Source of the DNA: Terriglobia bacterium
GTDB taxonomy: Bacteria; Acidobacteriota; Terriglobia; Bryobacterales; Bryobacteraceae
Length of the DNA stretch: 64,000 nucleotides
Assembly: GCA_025363475.1 (NCBI GenBank)
Contig: JANYDS010000015.1
Span: forward strand, 1 to 64,000
Direction of reading: 5' to 3'
Shown here piece by piece: positions 26,407 through 33,434 of the stretch (position 1 is the stretch's first letter; every line of letters starts with the position of its first letter). The translations under genes were made by a program, and so were the position numbers. The notes beneath the pieces were generated by a model that saw nothing but the letters and a program-made list of their open reading frames with translations, ran no database searches and had not been told where the DNA came from.

Positions 26407-26738
26407 TGAAGCGGGGTGAGATCTGGCTGGTCGGGCTCGATCCCTCGGAAGGCCATGAACAAAAGGGCCGCCGCCCCGTTCTGATCGTTTCGCCGGAGGC
26501 GTTCAACCAGCTGACCAAAGTGCCCGTAGTCCTCCCCGTCACCAGCGGCGGAAGTTTCGCGCGGACAGCTGGTTTTGCCGTATCCCTTACTGGAGCCGGA
26601 ACCAGAACAGCTGGCGTAGTCCGTTGCGATCAGCCCCGCGCGCTCGATCTTAATGCTCGCGGCGGCAAAAAACTGGAGAGCGTCCCCACCGCGATTATGG
26701 AGGAAGTGCTGGCGAAGCTCGCACCCATTTTCGAGTAA
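26406..26738 (+). CDS. mazF: MazF/PemK-type endoribonuclease toxin
   Basis: 110 residues from ATG 26406, MKRGEIWLVGLDPSEGHEQK, then RRPVLIVSPEAFN (about 22-34), VVLPVTSGG and VVRCDQPRALDL, all conserved in MazF. The toxin cuts mRNA at short sequence motifs and is blocked by MazE. An upstream GTG at 26367 would also be in frame but would overlap mazE widely and lacks homology. The TA pair is complete and appears functional. Confidence 0.9.
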   Translation: MKRGEIWLVGLDPSEGHEQKGRRPVLIVSPEAFNQLTKVPVVLPVTSGGSFARTAGFAVSLTGAGTRTAGVVRCDQPRALDLNARGGKKLESVPTAIMEEVLAKLAPIFE

Positions 26739-26973
26739 ATAGAATCTTGTTTCCGTCACCGCTCAACATCCCGCCGGACAACGCCGGGGCATAGCCAGAG
26801 CACTCGCGTTCGCAGCGGACTCGCCACCAGCACCAGACACCATAAACGGGTCGATGCAAACCCCCACTGCCGTCAGCAATTCAGAATTCCCTGCCTGTTG
26901 ATTACTCCCGCCCGCTGGGCTAAAAATCGCGCTTGAGGGGTGGGTTCGTTGTACGCTTACGAATGATCCACGC

Positions 26974-27517
26974 TCAGATTGGATGGGCTGAGGCCACGAC
27001 GTTGTACATATCTGCGAGTCGCGTGATATCGCCGTCAAACCGGACACTGATGCTGGGTCCATCAAAGAAGTAACAAACGGCGCTGGCCCTCGATGCAGAT
27101 CTGAAGTCCAGGCATACAACTGGCGCGGCGCGAGTTGCCAGGGTCCTTTCTTCGCGAAAAATGAATCCGGCAGAATGTTGTTCAGCGATTAAAACTGATC
27201 GGAATCTGTCGAGATCGCGACCAAGATACAGTTGTTGTCCTACTGGGTGCGGAAAAATATCTATCAAACCGTATGAGCCGCTGAACATAGGTACGCCTAA
27301 GCCGAACTGCCATAATGACACCGAACCGTCTTTTGAAGTCGACAACGTAGTACTTCGCCGGCACTTTAAACAGAACACCTCGCGATACAGCCGCGGGCTT
27401 GAGGAAAAGGTTCTGGATCCTTCCCGCCCAAGGCACGAGCAGCAAAACTAGTGTTGCCGAAACAATCCCGCCAGCGACCGCGGAAAATGCACGCTTGGCC
27501 CACACACGAACGATCAT
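26974..27517 (-). pseudogene. Membrane-anchored hypothetical protein, frameshifted
   Basis: The first part (from 27517) has a TM helix (SAVAGGIVSATLVLLLVPWA) and continues LFKVPAKYYVVDFK. The continuation DGSVSLWQFGLGVPMFSGSY and so on to DITRLADMYNVVASAHPI is in another frame. Dropping one base from the T4 run at 27331-27334 joins them into one protein of about 180 residues with no recognised family. The first frame otherwise becomes arginine-rich nonsense. It could be an assembly error. The region 26739-26973 between mazF and this gene shows nothing. Confidence 0.55.
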
Positions 27518-27885
27518 CGCTTACACGTCCCTGCTGTCCGCATTCGCTGCTGCTTTCACACTTTGGCGGGGACGGTGGCAGTGGTGGTTTGGGTGGCACC
27601 GGAGGAGCGATCATGCTCCCAATCGCCTTGGTTGACCGCCCCTGCCGTTTGAGAATGAGTTCCGCCGCTCTCAGTCGCAATTGACGTCCTGTTCATTAAA
27701 GCGCTCTCGGCCTTATCCGTCGCAACACCTGTCACAAAGCCTTTCAAAGTTTCAGGCGCATCCATTAAAACCCCAAGCTGCCCAGCCTCGTCGTTCCCAG
27801 TCGTCAGGTGAACATCCGTGCCATCCCGGCGAATCCCTGACCGAGTCCAGGGCACCTCAATCTATGCCAGGACCGCCCCCCAGGG
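27518..27885. other. Gene-poor stretch with one doubtful ORF
   Basis: A minus-strand GTG-started frame (27855-27556, 99 codons; TRSGIRRDGTDVHLTTGNDE, ETLKGFVTGVATDKAESALM) looks somewhat protein-like but is not recognised and has no good ribosome binding site. It may be a decayed gene upstream of the TM protein. Confidence 0.35.
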
Positions 27886-29466
27886 TCACTTTATTTTGTC
27901 AAGTATAGCGGCGCTTTCTTCAATCTTGTCTTCGCGATAAAGTACGCTGGCAAGACCCTTGAGTGCGTCCGGGTTACCAGGTTGAGCTTTGAGCACTTGG
28001 TTGTAAATGTCTTCCGCAGTCGCGTAATCCTTGCGATCCGTATATTCGGCGGCTGCCTGAATTTTCGTTTTGGCGTCGGCCGAAGACGGAACTTCGATCA
28101 GACTTAACTTCGGCACCACATCAGTTGAATTTACCGTTTTGGCAGCGGACTGGGTGCTTCCCTTGCCGCGCGTCATGACGACACCTGTTGTGACCAGAAG
28201 TGCCAGTACCGCCGCAATCGCCCAGAACATCGCAGGTGAAAAGGAACGCGAACGCCGGCGTTTTACTTTCACCGCAGGTACTTCATCAATCGAAGATTCC
28301 GGCAGCGCGATCCTGCGCGGCAGTTCCTGCGCCAGCTTGTCTACCCCTGTGATCAAGCGGCTGAGGTTGTCTTCCGTGCGCTGCGAATATTCACGCAGTT
28401 GATTCATCGCCTCAGCCTGCTTGGTCATATCGGTTTCGAGCGCTGAGACGCGCTGAACCAGCTTTACCTGAATATTCTTAACAAAGGTTTCCAGCGTACG
28501 GACGTGGGTGTCTTCAATTTCTTCCTGAAGCTTGTCCGCCATCTGATGGAACCGGGAGGTCACGGCCTGTTCAATCATCTGAGGAAGGCGGGCTTCCAGT
28601 TCCTGCATGGACCGCGGGTCCGTGGCACCGCCGCGCCCGTCCCGGAACGTATCCGACATCTGGCTGCTCAGCCAGCCCCGAGGGTCCTGCGGCACCGGTT
28701 CCACGCCAGTTTCCATGCCCTGGACGCGGCCTTCAATCTCTTCCAGACGGTCGAGGATCGGACGGATGCCATCCGCCATCAACTCCAGAATTTCGTAATC
28801 GCGATCACCGAGGTTTTCGGGTTCCCCTTCATCGCGCATGCGTTCGCGCAGCCGCCGCGGCTCCGCACGCCGAGCCGGAGCAACTCGCCGTGGAGCTTTG
28901 CCGTAGGTGCTGCGGTCCCGCGGTGCCAGCGCACGACCAGGCGAGCGGCCGTCATCACTGCTCTCGTCCTGAGAATCGCGCGACGAATCCGAGGGAGTGC
29001 GGGCGGGTTCTTCCAGCAAACGCCGGGCCAGGCCATCGCGCCGCAGTTGCGGTGAGAAATACTGGCCGCCGTCGCGAACGTAGGAAATGGCGTCAATCAG
29101 GTGCCTGGCCGGGCCGTTTTTGAGCAGGTAAGCATCGCCACCGGCGCGTACCACTTCACGGATAATATCGTCGTCCGTGGACCCCGACAGTATGACGATT
29201 TTGGTACTCAGGCCCTCGCTGCGTATGCGCCTGATGAGTTCGATGCCGTGCAGTTTCGGGATATTCAGGTCAATGACAGCTACATCGGGACGAACGCTGC
29301 GGATGAGTTCGAGCGCTCGTTCGCCATCCGGACACTGGGCGACTACCTCGAACTTCGAGGCACCCTGCTGCAGTACCGCTGCCAGGCCATCACGGCGCAG
29401 CGCGTCTTCATCAGCAAGTAATATTGTAATTTTGTCCAAAGCTGGCACCGGAAACGAGTTGTTCAC
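27886..29466 (-). CDS. Receiver domain fused to coiled coil, TM helix and TPR
   Basis: 526 residues with an unusual order. A CheY-like receiver (about 11-135) has the acidic pair in LLADED, phosphoacceptor Asp66 (VAVIDLNIP) and Lys116. A charged disordered linker (about 150-235) leads to a long coiled-coil region (about 240-390) and a single TM helix at about 409-431 (FWAIAAVLALLVTTGVVM). The C-terminal region (about 463-522) has TPR-like helices (DYATAEDIYNQVLKAQPGNP and on). There is no DNA-binding output. Topology predicts receiver and coiled coil in the cytoplasm and TPR outside. The receiver is closely similar to that of the NarL-type regulator at 30020-30688, sharing the GPARHL block. 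It is probably a phospho-dependent scaffold; no name fits. Confidence 0.85.
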   Translation of the reverse strand: MNNSFPVPALDKITILLADEDALRRDGLAAVLQQGASKFEVVAQCPDGERALELIRSVRPDVAVIDLNIPKLHGIELIRRIRSEGLSTKIVILSGSTDDDIIREVVRAGGDAYLLKNGPARHLIDAISYVRDGGQYFSPQLRRDGLARRLLEEPARTPSDSSRDSQDESSDDGRSPGRALAPRDRSTYGKAPRRVAPARRAEPRRLRERMRDEGEPENLGDRDYEILELMADGIRPILDRLEEIEGRVQGMETGVEPVPQDPRGWLSSQMSDTFRDGRGGATDPRSMQELEARLPQMIEQAVTSRFHQMADKLQEEIEDTHVRTLETFVKNIQVKLVQRVSALETDMTKQAEAMNQLREYSQRTEDNLSRLITGVDKLAQELPRRIALPESSIDEVPAVKVKRRRSRSFSPAMFWAIAAVLALLVTTGVVMTRGKGSTQSAAKTVNSTDVVPKLSLIEVPSSADAKTKIQAAAEYTDRKDYATAEDIYNQVLKAQPGNPDALKGLASVLYREDKIEESAAILDKIK

Positions 29467-29542
29467 ATTCTATCGTGATATGGGATAGCTATGTGTATCA
29501 CTCGCAACAAACATATGGCGTAATATCTCCGGCGGTGCCGCA

Positions 29543-29562
29543 GCCCCGGCCGTTTCCGGGGC
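29543..29562. terminator. GC-rich hairpin
   Basis: GCCCCGG-CCGTTT-CCGGGGC forms a perfect 7-bp stem with a 6-nt loop between the coiled-coil gene (29582-29926, minus) and the receiver-TPR gene. It has no following T-run on either strand, so it may be a weak terminator or an RNA stability element. Confidence 0.4.
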
Positions 29563-29581
29563 GAAGACTTCAAGCGGTATA

Positions 29582-29926
29582 TCAGCGCCGGGTAAATACT
29601 TCTCTGCTGCCTGGCTCCGGCTCCACATTTTCACGGGTCTGACGGGCAGGTATCAGCTGATCGAGGCGAGAGAGCAAAGCATGAAGCGTGTGTTCATTGC
29701 GCAGGGCGCAGTCGCGAAGCTCAGAAAGCTGCGCTTCGTGGACGTCGAGCCGGGTTTCATTTCGCTCCAGACGTTTTTCGATAGCGTCGATGCGCGCGTC
29801 GTCGCGTGTGTCGGGGGCGGGCGGCAGCACTTTCTTCGCCGCGATGTTTTCCCCCAGCCGGATACCCGCACCCAGCAGGATGCCGCCTCCGAACGAAGCC
29901 GCAAGTATTTTAGAGAGTTTTGCCAA
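29582..29926 (-). CDS. Small membrane-anchored coiled-coil protein
   Basis: 114 residues. A glycine-rich N-terminal hydrophobic segment (LSKILAASFGGGILLGAGIR, about 4-23) is followed by a coiled coil (about 43-92; DAIEKRLERNETRLDVHEAQ and continuing heptads) and a proline-rich tail. No family is recognised. A protein of the same layout is encoded at 31662-32015, so the pair brackets the histidine kinase/response regulator operon. It is likely a partner or sensor accessory, by position only. Confidence 0.6.
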   Translation of the reverse strand: MAKLSKILAASFGGGILLGAGIRLGENIAAKKVLPPAPDTRDDARIDAIEKRLERNETRLDVHEAQLSELRDCALRNEHTLHALLSRLDQLIPARQTRENVEPEPGSREVFTRR

Positions 29927-30019
29927 TCAAATCACTGCTTCAATGCACGCTGAGCAAACCTGATTTTACTCTTCGGCAGTTTCGGGCGTCAGTTCCAGTT
30001 AGTAAACAATGCCCGGAAA

Positions 30020-30688
30020 TTAACAGGGACTTCCAACCGGCTGGCCACCGGGCTGAAGATTACGCTGGATCGCAAAACGGACCAGCCCGGCGATACCATC
30101 CACCTCAAGCTTGCGCATGACGCTGGCGCGGTATGTATCCACCGTTTTTGGGCTGATCTCAAGCAATTTGGCGATGTCCTTTGGCCTCATACCATCCACG
30201 AGAAAGGAAAACACCTCGAACTCGCGCTTACTGAGCGCCGCCAGGGCGTTGGTTTCTTCCCGCTTGTTGTCAATATTTTCGCGACGGATCAGAGGTGTGA
30301 GGTACTGCCCCCCATCCACGACGTAATTGATCGCTTCGAAAAGATGGCGCGCCGGCCCGTCCTTCAACAGATAGCCGTCACCGCCAGAGCGAAACACTTC
30401 GCGGATCACGCTTTCGTCACGGCTGATGGACAGCACCAGAAGGCGTGTTTCTGATTTTGCCTGCCGAACTTTACGGATAACATCGAGACCGGACAGTCTG
30501 GGCATATCTAGGTCGAGAACAGCAAAATCGGGTTTGTGCGTCAAAATCATAGCGACTGCTTCCTCCCCGTCAGAACACTGCCCGATCACTTTCAGATCCG
30601 GACGGTTATCGCAAAACGCGGCGATTCCTTCGCGGACGATTCCATGATCGTCGGCAAGGATTAACGTAATGACTTTGGTCGCTTCCAT
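30020..30688 (-). CDS. NarL/FixJ-type response regulator
   Basis: 222 residues. The receiver has LADDH (D13, D14), phosphoacceptor Asp59 (FAVLDLDMP) and Lys in YLLKDG. The C-terminal LuxR helix-turn-helix (about 150-207) reads LSKREFEVFSFLVDGMRPKD, IAKLLEISPKTVDTYRASVM. The ATG directly follows the stop of the kinase gene (TAAATG), so they form one operon. Targets are unknown; the neighbouring palindromes at 31587-31621 are candidates. Confidence 0.92.
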   Translation of the reverse strand: MEATKVITLILADDHGIVREGIAAFCDNRPDLKVIGQCSDGEEAVAMILTHKPDFAVLDLDMPRLSGLDVIRKVRQAKSETRLLVLSISRDESVIREVFRSGGDGYLLKDGPARHLFEAINYVVDGGQYLTPLIRRENIDNKREETNALAALSKREFEVFSFLVDGMRPKDIAKLLEISPKTVDTYRASVMRKLEVDGIAGLVRFAIQRNLQPGGQPVGSPC

Positions 30689-31528
30689 TTATTCCTCCAT
30701 GGTGACTGTCGATAGCAAGGCTACAGACAGCACAACCGTGGTTCCGGCGGAATCACTTTTGACATCCAGGATTCCATCCGCCACCTCGGCGTATTCTTTT
30801 AATGCGATCAGTCCGATTCCCCGGTTCAGTTTATCGCTGAACGGGTTCTCTACCTCAAATCCACAACCATTGTCCCGAATGCGCATCACTATGAACGGGC
30901 CTTCCAGTTCCACCCGGAACGACACGCGTGTCGCAGCGGAATGTTTGATGATGTTCGCGATGCATTCCTGAGCGCAACGGTAGATGGCAATTTTGATGTC
31001 ATGAACGGGTTCCACAGGGAACTCACTCACGATGAACTCGACGGCGACTCTTTCGGCCAGCCCGCTGGTTTCAACCAGCGCCCGCAAGGCAGTATAGAGG
31101 CTGAGCCCCTGCCAGTCCGGTGGATGCAGAGAGTGCGACACTGACCTTACCTGCTGCAGCGCCTGTTCTGTCAGGCGTTCGAGGCGGTCCATAAACTTCC
31201 GGGCCGGGGCAGATAATATATCCTGACTCGTAGCCAGCATTTCCAGATTGAGTTTGATTCCCGCCAGCGACTGGCCAGCACCGGAATGCAGTTCCCGCGC
31301 CAGGCGGGAGCGCTCACGCTCCATTTGTCGCAAAACCGGTACAGCGCGCGGTCTGGTGCGGCAGATGAACTGGCTCAACCGCTCGTTCTGGCGGCTGATA
31401 CTGGTGAGCGTGTTTGCCCACGGCGTAACTGACGGACTGTTCCCCTGACCTTGGGGCGGAACAGAGCGAACCGGCTCTCCTGACAACTCAGCGAGACTCA
31501 GATTCGCCTGCAACTTGCGTTCAGGCAC
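30689..31528 (-). CDS. Sensorless HisKA_3-type histidine kinase
   Basis: 279 residues, with no TM helix and no PAS, GAF or HAMP domain. The first 65 residues look disordered. The dimerisation helix carries the phospho-histidine His81 in RLARELHSGAGQSLAG, and the ATPase domain has ECIANIIKHS (N box), RIRDNGCGFEV (G1) and GIGLIALKEYAE (G2). In this class His is normally followed by Asp or Glu; here it is Ser82, so autokinase activity may be reduced. Gln86 is kept. It precedes and touches the response regulator gene. It must receive its signal through another protein, possibly the flanking coiled-coil membrane proteins (inference). Confidence 0.85.
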   Translation of the reverse strand: MPERKLQANLSLAELSGEPVRSVPPQGQGNSPSVTPWANTLTSISRQNERLSQFICRTRPRAVPVLRQMERERSRLARELHSGAGQSLAGIKLNLEMLATSQDILSAPARKFMDRLERLTEQALQQVRSVSHSLHPPDWQGLSLYTALRALVETSGLAERVAVEFIVSEFPVEPVHDIKIAIYRCAQECIANIIKHSAATRVSFRVELEGPFIVMRIRDNGCGFEVENPFSDKLNRGIGLIALKEYAEVADGILDVKSDSAGTTVVLSVALLSTVTMEE

Positions 31529-31586
31529 TTCCTATCTTTATAGCTGTTCGTCGGGGCTTTCGCTCTGTTTTTGTTACAGAACGGTT

Positions 31587-31621
31587 CCAGTACTAAAGCT
31601 CTACCACAGTACTGGTACCAG
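31587..31621. promoter_or_regulatory. Nested palindromes in the divergent kinase / coiled-coil promoter region
   Basis: CCAGTACT (31587-31594) and AGTACTGG (31608-31615) form a perfect 8-bp inverted repeat with a 13-bp spacer, and CTGGTACCAG (31612-31621) is a perfect palindrome overlapping it. The site sits between the divergent kinase gene (minus) and the coiled-coil gene (plus). It is a plausible operator for the cluster's response regulators; no binding consensus proves this. Confidence 0.5.
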
Positions 31622-31661
31622 AAGCAGGACTAGCAGGCCCAAAAAAAACTATACTTGCGGG

Positions 31662-32015
31662 GTGCTTCAGTCTGTCCTGTTACCGGTAGCGAAATCTGCG
31701 CTTGTCGTTGCGGGTTCGGCATTTGGTTTGGTGGAAGCCCTCGTCGTGTTCGGCAGCTCTCCTGAAGCGGCCGCGCCGGGAGCGCAGATTGAAAAGGGGC
31801 TGGATTCGCTGCGAACCAAGCTGGCAAGGACTGAAAATGCGATTGACCTGATTGAGCTGCGGGTGGCTGAAATGGTGACCCGCACGGAACTCGATGCCCG
31901 TCTCGGAGCACAGGCCGAGTCGATGGAATCGCTGCGGATCATGATCACGCACACGGACGAATTGCTGGAGCGCGTGCTCGAACGGCTGGAGAGCGACGCA
32001 GCAGAGTACTTCTAG
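31662..32015 (+). CDS. Small membrane-anchored coiled-coil protein, second copy of the layout
   Basis: 117 residues from GTG 31662 (MLQSVLLPVAKSALVVAGSA). A hydrophobic N-terminal segment (about 3-26) leads into long heptad-rich helices (GLDSLRTKLARTENAIDLIE, LRIMITHTDELLERVLERLE). It resembles the protein at 29582-29926 in layout and length. Two in-frame upstream ATG/GTG codons exist, but the region before 31662 has no coding character. The 3' end overlaps four bases with the convergent regulator at 32012-32752. Confidence 0.6.
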   Translation: MLQSVLLPVAKSALVVAGSAFGLVEALVVFGSSPEAAAPGAQIEKGLDSLRTKLARTENAIDLIELRVAEMVTRTELDARLGAQAESMESLRIMITHTDELLERVLERLESDAAEYF

Positions 32016-32752
32016 TACTTGTACTGGCCGGCTGGCCGACGTTCTTCCTGTCTCACCGGGACACGTTCCACAAAAAATGATCGCGGCGACTGCCACAGCG
32101 GACCGGTCGGACTCTTCTTATCGTCGCGCGGCATGCCTTCGAGAGACCCGCCGCCCGGCGCGAGGTTCTTCAGTCCATATAGTGCCAGCTCGAAACGGTC
32201 TTTCACTCCCAGTTTCTGGAACAGTCTGGAAAGATAAACCTTAACTGTGCCCTCAGAGATCGTTAAGGCATAGGCGATTTCCTTATTCTTAAGCCCCTGT
32301 GACAGGAGACTGACCAGCTGTCCCTCCCGCCGCGTGAGGGAATACCGGCGGGCGGAGAGGATGCTGTCGGTGAGAGCCTTCTCAAACCATAGTTCCCCGT
32401 CGTTAACCCGCGTCAGGCAACGCAGTAAGACTTCAACTGCCAATGTCTTTCTGAGGATTCCCCGGACGCCCAGGCTCATTGCCTGCAGTGCCAGTTCGGT
32501 CGATATCGAGTGGACCCACAGAATAATCTTAGTCTGGGAGGCAACTTCCTGGAGCCCGCTCAGTATAGAGAAGGTGAACCCGGCGGTGAGATCCACCAGC
32601 AAAACATCGGGTTGGTGGACCTGCAGTTGACTGCGGAGTTCTTCCATTTTGGGGCAGTATGAGACCAGACTCAGGTCTTCAACAGAGGCCAGAATCCGGG
32701 TCAGACCCTCTGCCAGAATCGGTTCGTCACTGCACAGGAGCAAGCTTGCCAT
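32012..32752 (-). CDS. LuxR-type response regulator with a divergent receiver
   Basis: 246 residues. The receiver keeps an acidic pocket (CSDEP), Asp54 (VLLVDLTAGF) and Lys102 but has an atypical Asp54-following loop, so phosphorylation is possible but not certain. The LuxR helix-turn-helix (about 138-195) reads LTRREGQLVSLLSQGLKNKE, IAYALTISEGTVKVYLSRLF. A 45-residue basic/Pro-rich tail follows, which is unusual. It is divergent from the PilZ/tad genes, and the conserved motif block at 32910-32962 lies in the shared upstream region. Confidence 0.85.
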   Translation of the reverse strand: MASLLLCSDEPILAEGLTRILASVEDLSLVSYCPKMEELRSQLQVHQPDVLLVDLTAGFTFSILSGLQEVASQTKIILWVHSISTELALQAMSLGVRGILRKTLAVEVLLRCLTRVNDGELWFEKALTDSILSARRYSLTRREGQLVSLLSQGLKNKEIAYALTISEGTVKVYLSRLFQKLGVKDRFELALYGLKNLAPGGGSLEGMPRDDKKSPTGPLWQSPRSFFVERVPVRQEERRPAGQYKY

Positions 32753-32909
32753 GAGAAGGAGCTTACCACCTTACAGATGAATTTTCTAATATTTTTTGCA
32801 GTTTTCTTTGATTATTCTTTTGGCCGTCTTTCGTGAACCTGTCAAAAGTTACCGCCGGACCCTGCAATCGAGAATACCTATAAAACGTTGATATCGAGAC
32901 CGACATAAC

Positions 32910-32962
32910 TGTTAACAAAGGTTAGTGCGAGAACTCCGGATAACGCCGTTTCGTAACCATCG
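32910..32962. promoter_or_regulatory. Bipartite conserved motif upstream of the PilZ/tad genes
   Basis: TGTTAACAAAGGTTAG (32910-32925) is followed by GTAACCATCG (32953-32962). The same two blocks in the same order and on the same strand occur at 45831-45867 next to tadV. It lies in the 240-bp divergent region between the LuxR-type regulator and the PilZ gene, the expected place for a shared regulator site. Confidence 0.55.
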
Positions 32963-33040
32963 ATAACATTCTGCTGCAACCTATTTACGGTATTGTTCAA
33001 ACGCAGCCAGGGTAATAAATTCAGTTCTTACACCTGCTCT

Positions 33041-33427
33041 ATGAACCGCCGCTGCCAAACCCGTCACGATGTTCAGCTCACCTGCTATGTGGAGGTAGGA
33101 AGAGTGGCTGTGACACCCGTTCAGGCCTTCACTGAAAACGTGAGCCGGACCGGAATCCTGATGCGCTGGCTCAACGACGTTCCCCTTCCCGGGATCGACT
33201 CACGTCTTATCCTTGACATTGTACTACCAGAAAAGTCTGAGTTTGGACAAAGATTACTCCGATGCCGTACAAATGTGGTGCGTGTAAGGACGCAGGAGGG
33301 CGAGGCGCCAGAGGTGGCCCTCAGAATTCTCACCATGCGATTTGTGAAGGCCGGGGGGTCGCCGGTGCGGAAGACCAGGAAGATCGACCTCGCGGTTATG
33401 CCGCTGGCGACGCAGCGGGTGAGCTGA
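33041..33427 (+). CDS. PilZ-domain protein, probable c-di-GMP receptor
   Basis: 128 residues from ATG 33041; a TTG at 32993 would add 16 residues without homology. The c-di-GMP motifs are present: RxxxR as R4-CQT-R8 and NxSxxG as N33-V-S35-R-T-G38. The rest is a PilZ beta barrel (LILDIVLPEKSEFGQRLLRC). It is the first gene of the strand that carries the tad operon, seven bases before the membrane protein gene, so it may couple c-di-GMP level to pilus production. Confidence 0.82.
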   Translation: MNRRCQTRHDVQLTCYVEVGRVAVTPVQAFTENVSRTGILMRWLNDVPLPGIDSRLILDIVLPEKSEFGQRLLRCRTNVVRVRTQEGEAPEVALRILTMRFVKAGGSPVRKTRKIDLAVMPLATQRVS

Positions 33428-33434
33428 AAAAACA

